Shown one piece after another: positions 11,361-22,535 of a stretch of 64,000 bases of DNA (its first letter is position 1; each line of letters begins with the position of its first letter). The translations under genes were made by a program, and so were the position numbers. Below the pieces are notes generated by a model. That model searched no databases, was not told the origin of the DNA, and saw nothing but the letters and a program-made list of their open reading frames with translations. This DNA comes from Hippasteria phrygiana (taxonomy: Eukaryota > Echinodermata > Asteroidea > Valvatida > Goniasteridae), in contig JAZGUH010000155.1 in the NCBI GenBank assembly GCA_037893225.1, positions 1,612,001 to 1,676,000 on the forward strand. The letters run 5' to 3'.

Positions 11361-13184
11361 TAACCGAGGTGGTCAACTCAAGAAAAATTATATTTTAGGA
11401 AACAGGGATGCAGTGGCACAAGAATCCTTTTATCAGTAATATATACAATATTTTATTTACATTAACTCGTAAACAAGTACAGATTTGGAGGTGGATTGAT
11501 TTAGGGCGAGACAGGACTCACAAAAACGTCGTGAAAGACGTAACAGATGTTTCTATATATGATTTAAACGACAGTCAAATGAGGATATTCAATCTGCAAA
11601 AATACAAGAAAATTCAAATGAAATTGTTAATATATAATAAGTCCATTTATGTTGCCAGAGTAAGGAAGAGTTCTCTTCCTAACAACAATGTCAGTAAAAT
11701 TTACAATGCACTGGATAACCCTAAGTCATTGTATTTAATCACATTAAGATGTTCAACTAACAGTGCCATGAATAAACTGCACACGCATTATATGCAAGGT
11801 AAATCACCAGTATGTTGCATTTTATGTAAAAATACAAATTGATCAATCGCTCCATAATTATTAATACATAAATGGCACGTGAAATTGACAGAACATGTCC
11901 AAAATAACAGATCTCCAACCTTATTTGTAAACCTTACCAACTATACAAAGCCGGGGTTGGCAACACCCGTACAGCTACACATGGAAGGTGAGGTACGCAG
12001 ATGTTATGACTAAAATACAAATAATTATTCCACGATAGTATACGCAAGTATAACTTGTTGCGAAAATAGATGTATCGCAGCTCACTTCATCTTCTGCGAG
12101 TTATTTTACTCAGTCATAAAAAATCAATTCAGAAGAGGCAACTTCCTCATTTCTACATGTAGACCACATGCATTTGTGCACAGGACATGTGTATCTTAGG
12201 ATACAAATCCAGAATCTTTATACACATAAATTACAGGATTAAAAATATTTTGGATGAAGACCAATATTAATAAATGTTAAGGGTCTTCATACCATCCAAA
12301 ACAGTGGAAATCTACTTGCGAATTCCTATAATGTGTCTTGAATTTCCTTTGATCGAGTCCCTCAGAGGAATCAAAAACACCGTGAAACCGTGTCTAATGA
12401 GTACTATATTGTAAATCTTCCAATATTCAGATCAGAGTCTATAATTCAAATACTTTGTCTGTAAGGACACATCAATCAACTTGTCTACAATTATATCAAA
12501 TTTTCATGCATCATGAGGTGAATTTTACAAAGTACAAGAAATGTACAAGTGTGTACACAATGTATAATAGCAAGTGTTTGCAACTTACCATGCAGCATCC
12601 CACGATTTCTGCCAATACAGTTGAATGGGAAGTAATGTATATACACGGTAATGTATATAATGTACAATATATCAGGCTGCAAGTGCAGAACAGCATGAGA
12701 AGCACAACACAAATCGATGTTTTCTCATGAAGGCTCTGAAGCAGAGTGTCTGATTAGAACAACTCCAGCAATCAGCCCACATCCAGCCAGGCGGGGTGGT
12801 GCAATCCTAAGCTTCACATCTTGAATACAGATGCAGGACAACAATACAAGAAAACAGGATTTGTTTGCATAGCTGCATAATTATGCAACAGCACAACCCA
12901 CATGTGCACAATAACCGCAATGAAAAGTGAAAGCTTGCTTAGTACCAAAAGAGGGCGCTCTACAAATCTTTGTATATTCTCACTACAATACATGTGTCTG
13001 TATATTTAACAAAGGAGGGTGAAGAGAAGGAATTTCTACAAAAGACTGTAGGGGATAAATAATAGAAGAAAGTGGAGGGACCAGGATTTACTCAACTAGT
13101 CACACTCAACACTTGATAGAAGAAATGAATATTTATTGTAGAGGGACCAGGGGACTTACTGGGTCGACTGGTCACACTTGTCAA
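11361..13184. mobile_element. ~1.8-kb insertion inside the LINE ORF2
   Basis: ORF2 is cut after WGNCAAKH and resumes at VNRILNLQKRALRVI, so everything between is foreign. The insert holds one forward open frame (next entry), AT-rich DNA without genes, and near its right end a repeated word (gagggaccagg...ctggtcacact at 13075-13115 and 13140-13172). No convincing terminal inverted repeat or LTR was found. The target duplication is unclear, with only tgt(c)aac-like bases shared at the borders. Confidence 0.6.
11408..11842 (+). CDS. unrecognised 144-residue frame in the insertion
   Basis: Open from ATG 11408 to TGA 11842, rich in Asn, Lys and Ile. Near its C-terminus it shows LRCSTNSAMNKLH and VCCILCKNT. 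This recalls the zinc-binding tail of LINE reverse transcriptases (LR-G-N ... C-LC) but is too weak to assign. It may be the 3' coding end of another, truncated LINE. It has the same AT-rich composition as its surroundings. Confidence 0.3.
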   Translation: MQWHKNPFISNIYNILFTLTRKQVQIWRWIDLGRDRTHKNVVKDVTDVSIYDLNDSQMRIFNLQKYKKIQMKLLIYNKSIYVARVRKSSLPNNNVSKIYNALDNPKSLYLITLRCSTNSAMNKLHTHYMQGKSPVCCILCKNTN

Positions 13185-13560
13185 CAGAATTCTTAATCTA
13201 CAAAAAAGGGCCTTGAGAGTAATTAATTCTGTTAGTTTGCTTGAACATTCAAATCCACTTTTCTATAAACATAAAACTCTTAAGGTTAATGACATTTACT
13301 CACTTCAGCTTGGAGCCTTCATGCATCGTTTAAGCAATAATTTACTCCCAAATTCAATTAAACAAATGTTTTGCAGAAATGAAACTATACATCACCATTT
13401 TACCCGACAACGTAGAGAATTTCACTGTTCATTTGCAAGAACAACTGTTAAAAAAAAAAACAATTAGACATGAAGGCACCAAGTTTTGGAGTGCCTTACT
13501 TAATTTACTAAAGGGCATTCGTAGCTCCCCATTATTTAAATATAAACTCAAAAACTAGTC
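13185..13560 (+). pseudogene. LINE ORF2 C-terminal part
   Basis: This part resumes the interrupted ORF2 with LQKRALRVI, the conserved segment that normally follows the WGN motif, and continues through VNDIYSLQLGAFMHRL, the usual C-terminal region of CR1/L2-type proteins. After a run of ten A (13449-13458) the phase changes, and the frame reads on through GTKFWSALLNLL to a stop near 13557. Confidence 0.75.
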
Positions 13561-13926
13561 TATTATCCAATTACTTGAGCTTAGATTAAACTTCTTACTG
13601 GGTTACTACTTTGTATTTTTCTGTGTGTTACTACTCTGTATTTTTATTGATTAGGAATATATTGGCTAAATTGTTTATTCTTGTCTTATATGCAACTTAC
13701 ACATTCTTCATTTTCATCAAATATACGGGTTAATGTATGTTTAAGGGGAGCCCTACTCGACAAGCTCTGCTTTTTGGGGATCCCCCTCCACATGTATTTC
13801 TAAATTAAAAAATAATGTATAAATATATTTCGGTAATCTAATATCTAATTTCCTAATCGAGTTACGTTCCAATGTTATTTCATGAGATGTGGTAAAAATA
13901 ATAAAGAATGAATGAATGAATGAATG
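13561..13926 (+). repeat. LINE 3' UTR and (GAAT)n tail
   Basis: Untranslated sequence with a G/C-paired stem (ggggagccc ... ggggatccccc at 13743-13790), then aataaagaatg and about five GAAT units. Short tandem tails in place of poly(A) are usual for CR1/L2-type elements. Confidence 0.7.
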
Positions 13927-14065
13927 CAAAATGCGCCTGCGGTCGACGCGACGTGTAATATAATACCGTTTGGAAAAAAACGTGGATGTACTGTGTACAA
14001 AAGCCACTTCTACATACAATGTACACATGTATATGTACAATGTACATATCTACATATGACCACTG

Positions 14066-17000
14066 TAGGCCGTGGGCCGAGTCGCAAAAAGTGCTTTAGT
14101 TTTTAATTTTCGTCACGTACCTCAGCAATATACTTGCAAATCATATTAAAACGAAGCCAAAAATATACTGAATTGTGTGAACCTTGTTCTTTTTGTCTTG
14201 TTTTGTTTTGTTTGCTTTTATGTAGCAGTAAAAAGTTCGGGCTGATAAAATTCCTTCAAAGCTCTATTTTTTGGAGTACGTGGCTGTCAAAAAAAGTCGG
14301 GTCCCTCTGCTATCGATCAATGTTAACAATGTATTAGAGCGCCTGGTAACAAGATGTTGCGCAATCCAAGATGGCGACGTCCGGAGGAGACGGACATGAC
14401 ATGCATTTGTGATTTCGGTGCATAAATACATGTTGCACAATCTGCCAAAGGAAAAAGTGTTTCCCTTTACTGAAACGTCATGGATCAAGGTGACACACTG
14501 TGTGCAAAGGGGGATCAACTGGACAGCAATTTCGCCGAGATCGCTTGTGCAGTAGCGGCGACTGCGGATGTCTATCCGCGGCCGCGTTAACAAGCGCTGG
14601 GTTTCATCGGGAATGCTGTGTAATCTCACTTTATATTTTATTACTTTATTAAAATTGTAAGCCAGGCATCTCGACTAATATTATTTGTTAAGATATAAAG
14701 ACTTTCATTCAGTAGTAAGTAAAATTGAGGCATACTTGTACGGGGGAAGGGCGGCAGCTTTATCCGAACAAATCAATTTTAAACATTTTTACGATATTAA
14801 ACAATTTACGCATAATTCCAAAGACATGTATTTTTTCAAAGAATTTTATGAAAATCAGGTCAGAAGGAACGAGTACAGAACCAACCCCCCCCCCCCCCCC
14901 AAATAAAATAAAAAATTTAATAAAATTAGTATTAATGAAACCATGCCTGACAACGTTTTGAAATTATAGCTCGTGGGGGCCATACATTTTTACGAGGAAT
15001 CTGGGTTAAATAATATGGGTGCACATTTTCATTTTTACTACTAGTACTACAAGCTATATTAGCTCATTATGAGAACCAAAGCAAACATTTAAGTGAGACT
15101 GAGCTGTTCTAGTAATCCTTATGTTCATATTAATTGTCTTTACTAGTTAAAGATGCTTTCTGTGTTTTTAGTGTAGTTTAATATATTTTAAAAGAAAGCA
15201 AGTACGTATTGAACTTGTGCTTCATATCAGAATATTCCTGAGGTATTTATTGTTTATAGTAGTCTTATCAGTATACAGATGTACACACCTGTTCCCTGTC
15301 ATTCTACCTCATTTTAAAAAGGCAACTTAAGTTTAAAGTATTCTAATGAAACTCGTCATTTGCTATAGACCAGCATGCATGATGAACAAGTACGCTAAAC
15401 CTTTAAAGTAGTTCAAATTGTTCTTAAATTTACTTTTTTAAACCATTGCATCAGAAATTTTTTTTTCAGTACCCTGAACAAAAAGCGTTTGTTGGGGGGG
15501 GGGGGGGGGGGTTTCCAGACAGACCAATCACCCCTTGTAAAATTACACCTGTATTGCAAGAGTGTTAGATTGAGTACAATGTTTCCTTTTTATCATTTCA
15601 AGAATATCTACAAAAATATAATCGATCAATTTATTAAGTGTAATTTCTCAAATTTCACATGCTGATCATGGAATGGACAAGAATACATTTGTTAATATAT
15701 ACACATGTTAACTTTTGTCAGCAATTTCTTTTTTTTCATTTGTTATTAATACATGTACTTACTAAAACAAGAATTGCAAAGTACAACACCTTGGAAAGTG
15801 ATTTTAGCCATTGAAATTATTAATTCAGAATTGTTTACTCCTTTCAGTCTTGAATTTAAAAATCACTTCCAACAGTTATTGGGAAAAAATTGGGCACTGA
15901 CCGTTATCTTACAACATTAATTTAAAAAAATAGATGGCCACAGTCCACTGTTCTTCTCAGACCTTACAGTTCCAGTTGAAGAATGGCATAAAGTTATAAA
16001 ACAGTCACCGATATTAAAAACTTTGAGTGAATATCACACATTGTATTGTCCATCAAGGAACAAGACTGAAGAATGTATACCCAGCACGATATGGGGCAGA
16101 GGGGTACCCTCCTTTTGTCCCTATACCCTATACACTCTCCAGACTATTTTTACCTAACACATCCCCCCTAGAGATCTGCAAAGAATTCCTGAGATTCCAG
16201 GAACACAATGACCAACACAAAAGAGGGGGGTTCCCTCTGCCCCATATCGTGCATCATATGGAAGAATGTATACCCAGCACGACATGGGGCAGAGGGGTAC
16301 CCCCTTTTGTCCATATACCCTATACACTCTCCAGACTATTGTTACCTAACACACCCCCCACCCCCCCCCCCCCCCCCCCCTAGAGATCTGCAAAGAATTC
16401 CTGAGATTCCGGGAACACAATGACCAACACAAAAGAGGGGGGTTCCCTCTGCCCCATATCGTGCATCATATGGAAGAATGTATACCCAGCGCGATATGGG
16501 GCAGAGGGGTACCCCCTTTTGTCCCTATACCCTATACACTCTCCAGACTATTGTTACCTAACACATCCCCCCTAGAGATCTGCAAAGAATTCCTGAGATA
16601 CCGGGAACACAATGAACAACACAAAAGGGGGGGTTCCCTCTGCCCCATATCGTGCATCATATGGAAGAATGAGTGGCATTGAATTACGTAATGGTTGATG
16701 GCATATTAGGAAAGAGACCATTAGTAGTACTTGCATTTGGTCACGTTAACCCTGCGAGCTGCCAAGCCAAACAAATCACACCGAGCTTCGGAGGTGCCCA
16801 CACGGGGGAAGTTTCGATTTCGCATATAAAATGCATCCCCTACCAACCCCCTCCCCCCCACCCCACCCCCACAGTACAGCCTTTGGTGCAGTAGGATGAT
16901 CCAAGTAGCTTTATCAGGGCCGCCTCGTCAGTGAAATTTAACAAGGCATAAGCACAACATGCAACATAGAAAGCCAAAATAATTGCCTGGACTCAAAAAA

Positions 17001-18893
17001 TAAGGTCACGGTAAAATCAGGTTGCCTTTCTTCCTTGATGAATAAAAGGAGTGCCCAGTCGATCTAGTCCTTGGTAAAGTCCAACAGGGCATGCACAAAA
17101 AAGCGTGCACAAAAGTTTTGTCTGCGTTGATCATGCTGGTGAAATTTCTATGGGCCCTTTTGAAAGATCCTTTGTCCTTCGGTGACTGGTGGTAGACCCC
17201 TCGTGCTGAAAAAAAGGAAAACAATTATAAATACATGTACATGTAAAATGAATATTCAAGATGGTTGGATCCTTCTCTCAGATGTTGATATAGTTTGCTA
17301 ATATCTCCGGGATGTCCTGAAACTCCTGATAAAGGCCAATTAACGAAATTTATTGGAAAATGTTGAACTTGTCGGGCAAATTTATTGGAAACAACTTGCT
17401 GGAACATGTTATGTTGTGCAAAATCAACCCAACAAGTGTGGGCTTTTTAGGGGCGGGGGTGGTTAAAGGGCGCAACCGTTTGGCACATTGCTTTTTGAAT
17501 TATTAAAAATATTCAACGGAAAGAATGCAACGTCCTGCCGCTACTTCTTTTTCACAATATCTTACTTCAATGATGGTTAGTCATTGCAGATATGTTGAAA
17601 AGGGAAAACAAACATGAATTTGGGACAGAAAATTTCTAAAAATGGTCATGAGTCAATATAGACATTGTACATAACTAACACAATGGCGTCTCAATACTAC
17701 ATTCTTTCCTATTCAAGTAGTGTCCCTTGAAAACAAAACATTCATAAAGTGATGACTTTACATTGTGTGTAAGACCTTTTCTCAACAGAACACCCCCCAC
17801 CCCACAAACCCCAAAATAAACTAAATACTAACCTCCCAACATTTCATTTTAAAAAGAACACTGCCATAAATGACCTTGACAGCAGTCTCGACCAACACTA
17901 GACCTGCAGACGAAAATGCAGTTCTGCTAGTAATCCTTGTAAGTTGTATAACGTTAGGGCCCTTGCAAAAGGCCTACATGTATGATGCACATGAATATAT
18001 GGGACCGAGTCTTCGTTGTATGTAGTTTGAAAAATCAACCAAAACATGCCTGACCATTGCATCAATCTATCGATAATATACGGGGGAAATAACCTCACCT
18101 TCGCTAAAGCCTTGCTTGAAAGTATTGCGTCAGCGACCTGAAATTGAGGGTGCATACACTGTACGTGCACAGTGTCGTACTTCCCGAATACGTCCGAGGA
18201 CAATGCTTTGTGTTTCCTATTGTTCCTTTAATATAACAAACCCCTATAGACTAAGCACGTATCCTTACGTTCGAGGACCGATTTCAACAAAAGACTCTAC
18301 GTTCGAGGACTGAAAGGTTTCTTTGTGTTTCCTTTCTTCTCTTGTCCTCGGAGATATATACAGTGCACGTACACCCAAGCAGCTGATGTACGAAGTAAAC
18401 ATGACACAAACGGCCTCAAACACTCGTTGTTTTGACGTATTTCTAAAGAAAATATTTTCAAACTCAGGAAACCTGCAAGAGCTATGATACATTCTGTCCC
18501 AGATTTTGTGTTTTTAAGTTTTAATTTTCCTATGTCAGGTCGACAATTGTAAGAATAATCGCCGAAGTCCACGTTAGAACCGCTCCCTTATGCATCGCTC
18601 TCTCGTAGTCTCCTGCGGTTGCTGAATTTACGTAAACAATGGCGCGGTACTATGGAGACTATTGTATGGCTCCCAGACGTCACATACACACGGTGAACTG
18701 CGCCCGACATAGTCACTTTTCAGCCTCTTTCCGTGAGAAGAAATCGATTTTAATCAAAAGTTTGAGAGTGTTGTACTCAACAAACAAGATTCACAACTAA
18801 GAACAACCCAAATACTATCTGTGATATTAATTTCTATTGAACAAACCAAAAAGAAATCATCCTCCTTAGGTACGTTACGAAAGAAGCTTAAAT
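14066..18893 (+). mobile_element. unassigned TIR DNA element, copy 1
   Basis: It starts with TAGGCCGTGGGCCGAG at 14066, which is the right-hand terminus of the copy at 47787-52634, and runs in the opposite orientation to it. Long stretches match that copy as reverse complement (14080-16060 with 49760-52620, and 16930-18890 with 47820-49590). The far end matches up to cgttacgaaagaagct and then departs, so about 30 terminal bases are missing here. It lacks the solo LTR of the other copy and instead carries a tandem MITE array (16070-16668) and diverged sequence at 16750-16890. Exon-like pieces are conserved on the minus strand at 18099-18137 and about 17013-17205. Superfamily unknown. Confidence 0.75.
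16070..16668. repeat. 192-bp MITE-like unit in three tandem copies
   Basis: The words gaatgtatacccagc begin near 16071, 16264 and 16476, and the last unit ends at gaagaatg near 16670. This gives spacings of about 193, 212 and 191 bases; the middle unit carries an extra C run of about 20 bases. Each unit starts with cacgatatggggcagagg and ends with the reverse complement cctctgccccatatcgtg, so it has its own inverted termini. The array is bounded on both sides by gaagaatg. The other copy of the host element has a single gaagaatgagtgg at the matching place (reverse complement, near 49741-49755), so this is an occupied versus empty site pair. Confidence 0.85.
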
Positions 18894-20703
18894 TCATCAT
18901 TTTCTTAATTACTTATATTTCTCCCAATAAAAAATTCCTCCACTAAATACATTACATTCCTACATGTGTATAGTAATCCATGTATACTAATATTTAAAAA
19001 AGTGAACATGAAGAAGAGAAGTCTGAAATAGCAAGCCCAGCAAACCACTTAAATGCAGTGGATTTAAAATCAAAGTAGATGGTTAACTTCACTCATTTAT
19101 TTTAATTCTTGAGGTAAACATAATTTTTCAATGGATAAAATGTATTTCTGTAAAGATTTAAAACCATTATTGTAAAGTTACATTTATGTCAACATATACT
19201 TTACCATTGAAGGTTAGAACTGCCACAGAGTTCATCAGAAATATGAAACACATCATTTGTTACATCTCTTTTTTCATGTATTTTCAATTTCCATCCTGAA
19301 AAATTAAATTGGCAGATGTACCGGTCATTATACTACTCAGTGTAAAAAAAATCGACATTACATGTACATGTGGCATTTAAAAAAATGTATAATACACTTA
19401 TTTATACAAACTGGCTGGGACGTCCTCCATTCTGAAGTCTTTTTTAAGTTTATCACCTCACATGTTTATACACCAGTGTTCTGGCTCATACAGTGTACAT
19501 GCACAATATATAATGTACATGTCATCGGGTAATACCTTCTCATAAATTGTTACCTTCACTCAGATCAAGCGCGCCTCCATGATTTGACTATGACATGTGT
19601 GGAGACCGGGAAAAGGGGGGGGGGGGGGGGGGGGGTTATCATGACATTTCCAAAACCAACCAACTGAAAATTTCGAAGGGGGGGGGGGGGGGATTGGACA
19701 ATACGCTGTTTATTATACATGTATTAATTATGGTCCATACACAAACCCAAATTTAACCCTCTTTCCGACAATTCTACTGTAATTTCCATATGAAATGTAT
19801 AATTACCTCCTGGTCTATTTTAATTTTTTTCTTCTGCCTGGTTTTATTGTCTAGGGGTGATCTTGTCATAAAGTGTGTGTGGGTGGAGATATATTCCCCA
19901 TCCCCACAACCCCGAAATCTATGTTTTTGCCTTCACTTATCAACACTTCTTCTTGTCGACAATTTTTTTGTGATTATATTTAACTATAAAAGTTGGGCTA
20001 TTATGTACGCCGTATGTATCACCTTTTGTTAATCCTTTCTGATATGTTTTCCTTTGTATAAAAATTGTTGTTAAATTTATTTTTTTGAAAATGATCAGTT
20101 ATGACTGTAATGAAATCAATTGTGATGTAGTTCTTTTAACCAATATATGTACACCGACTACTGCATGTTTCTATTACATGTGGAATAGTAACCACGTAAA
20201 CACACTGGCTGTCATCAAATGTTATAGTTCTAAATTTGCATTCGGAAGTATTAAAATATACCTCACATGTTCACTCATCATCCGCACAAATATTTCGTAT
20301 AGGCCTAGACTTTATTTAATGTCTAAATAAACTTCAGCTGCCCTACAGAAATCAGCTGCACTACAGATACTTCGCGGATTTTAACGACACGTACGTCGTG
20401 CCGCCTACACGTCAACTTAAACAATATTTCCCACAGACATGACAGACTGGGTCACGCGGATCGCGCAATCCTTCATCCAAAACAACGGTCGACGCGTCGG
20501 GCCCGGGCGCGGTGAACTTCAAATTTCCAGACAACACAACACACATACACAAAAAAACGCACCCAGGGTGATGACCGCACCGCGTCCTATTTAATCGTGC
20601 ATGCTCGCCAAGTTATGAATAATTCATTTGTCAAGGTCAAACTCAATCGCTGATTGGCTCCCCCGGAAAGTCGGGGGAGAATGTCGAAAAAGTAATGAAA
20701 AAG
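18894..20703. other. AT-rich, no gene; two G runs
   Basis: Nothing coding was recognised. G runs lie at about 19616-19635 and 19679-19692. A CpG-richer segment at 20380-20560 (gacacgtacgtcgtgc ... gtcgacgcgtcgggcc) could be a small promoter-like island, but no transcript start can be shown. Confidence 0.45.
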
Positions 20704-20707
20704 TTAA

Positions 20708-21316
20708 AGGGACACATTGCTTTGGATTTTGCAACTTGGGCTATAAAACTGAAATGGATATGGTTGGGAAGCTTTTTTAAAAGTAGAATATAGAGATTCA
20801 CATAACTATTCCTTCAAATTGCGTGGTTTTTGTTTAATTTCGTGACAAATAACTGTCCGCCATTTTGTAGAACCAAATTTTTGACTCCACAAAATGGCGG
20901 ACAGTGTTCACCAGTCGTATTTCCAGTCGCATCTGGTTGAAGTACGTTCTGTTGATCCATTTTGATGTACTGTGGCACGGCGCGCAGCACTGGCGATATG
21001 TGTCGCGAGGTGGAGAATTGTACCTGGCGATCATCTGATAGGTTCACAAGGCCACTTGGCTGCGGCGCCAGCCTAAAGACTCTTACAGCGTATTTTGTGC
21101 ATTATTTAGACGGTGGTATTTAGTACTGGAAATAAGTCTATGTTTCGCGGGTCAGATGTCAGGGGTAAGCGGCAAATTTTTTGTTTTTGGTTTTGTAATC
21201 ACTACTCACTAATTACAACACATTATACGTGTTTGTTTGCATGAACAACTCTTATAAAAGATAAGGAACATTTCTAAACAGCAACATTTCATGACATTTG
21301 AAGGCAATGTGTCCCT
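20708..21316. mobile_element. 609-bp MITE with TTAA target duplication (Kolobok-like)
   Basis: The ends are AGGGACACATTGC (20708) and GCAATGTGTCCCT (ending 21316), a perfect 13-bp inverted pair. TTAA lies directly outside on both sides (20704-20707 and 21317-21320). TTAA duplications are typical of piggyBac and Kolobok. The AG start fits Kolobok better than the CC start of piggyBac. No transposase frame is present, so it is non-autonomous. Confidence 0.8.
20852..20905. repeat. 17-bp hairpin inside the MITE
   Basis: actgtccgccattttgt at 20852-20868 is followed after 20 bases by its exact reverse complement at 20889-20905. It is the internal palindrome of the MITE and could form a strong stem in RNA or single-stranded DNA. 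Confidence 0.9.
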
Positions 21317-21320
21317 TTAA

Positions 21321-22535
21321 GACCCGCGGACAGAAATATCCAAGACCTTCGCGTGGAAGTGAAGAACCGAGCAAAGAACAGTAGAATCGATTCTTGTCAG
21401 AGCGCGTAATATATAAAACATTATCGAATACAATCAGAATCGATTTACTGAGAAACAGCGCCCTCGTTCGGAAGGGAAAAAGGAACACGAAGGTCTTGGA
21501 ACCAAGACTAGGGCCCGGCTAGCTGGCGCGATCGCTCATGACGCGCACGGGCAATTACCAGCGCGATCGAAAAGCGCCGTTTTGTGGGATCCGGCAACGG
21601 TTTGGTACTAAAAATTGAGGGCTTGGTTCGGCAAGAAGGGCACAACGGCCAAAGTATTATTGGGGCACAGCACAACTGGCCGTGAATAGTGCATTTTTAC
21701 AAGGGGCATCACGGCAACTAAAAGAATATCGACGGCACTGGTCGCCGTGGCCGCCGTTGTCGTCGTGAATTTCGAACCTTGTGTGGCTGATTCTATTCTT
21801 AAAATGTTGCCGTATGAGCTGCCCGGAGTATAAGCCGCAAGGACATTTTTCAGCGTGAGAATCAACGTATAAGCCGGGGCCTATATTCCGAAAATTACGG
21901 TAATTGAAAAAGAAACAATTTGTTTTTGCAAACTATTTTGTTTAGTCTTGTTAGTGTTTGTAACGGTGGACTTTGATAGATACAGTTGGGACCAGTGACG
22001 AGTTAGTTGAACACAAATGCGGTTTTGCACAAATCATATATATTTAGACCTAGCTTGAAAATTCCAGCTCTAGGCTCATGACATGTGTGATTCGCCATTT
22101 AGAGCTGGAAGGACTTCCATAGGGTTCGCTAGGGTCAGTTTTGAACTTGCCGATATCTTCCGTTTCCCAGAATATATCAACCAAACACTCACCTTGCCGG
22201 CAGAGTAGTCATTTATGCAGCTTGTCATCCCCTCAAAATAAGAATATGCTCAAGTTAAACCCGAAAAAAATGAATTTTTCGTGCAACTTCGGTGCATGCA
22301 CAAACCAGCTGTGTACAAAGTAATGGAGCGGATTTTTGAACATGAACGATGTTTTCCGATCGATAATCGGCCAGCGGCACTGCGCGCGCGCGCTTTGGGG
22401 CTCGATATACAACGGCTGTTTGCTGATCGCTCATGGTATGTACTAGCCCTAAGGACGCCATGATATGGCGTCTAAGCGCCCAATACTGCAAAACAGTTCC
22501 ATGCTAGAGAAAGAGGTTCAGAAATCACACTTTAC
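21321..22535. other. no gene; relic of another repeat
   Basis: The sequence ending at about 21900 (cgtataagccgg ... ccgaaaattacggta) looks like the end of a dispersed DNA-element relic. A 9-bp stem (ccagctcta / tagagctgg) lies at 22067-22110. No coding sequence was recognised. Confidence 0.35.

Larger units (their letters stand above)
8556..13926 (+). mobile_element. CR1/L2-like non-LTR retrotransposon, interrupted
   Basis: The order is ORF1 with a PHD finger (8556-8940), ORF2 with an apurinic-type endonuclease and reverse transcriptase (8943-11360), a foreign insertion, the rest of ORF2 (13185-13560), a 3' UTR, and a short tandem tail gaatgaatgaatgaatg at about 13906-13926. PHD-finger ORF1 proteins and microsatellite tails are known from CR1-like elements. 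The 3' UTR has the paired words ggggagccc and ggggatccccctcc typical of a terminal stem. At least five frameshifts show it is inactive, unless they are sequence errors. Confidence 0.8.

Noticed and set aside
14371..14413. Start-like caagATGGCGACG near the end of the TIR element, in both copies
   Set aside because: The frame stops after 13 codons and runs against the direction of the conserved exons, so it is probably not the element's start codon.
16027..16682. Repeating open frames (PFVPIPYTLSRL type)
   Set aside because: Translations of the triplicated MITE unit. Frames change with the C run and the empty site lacks them.
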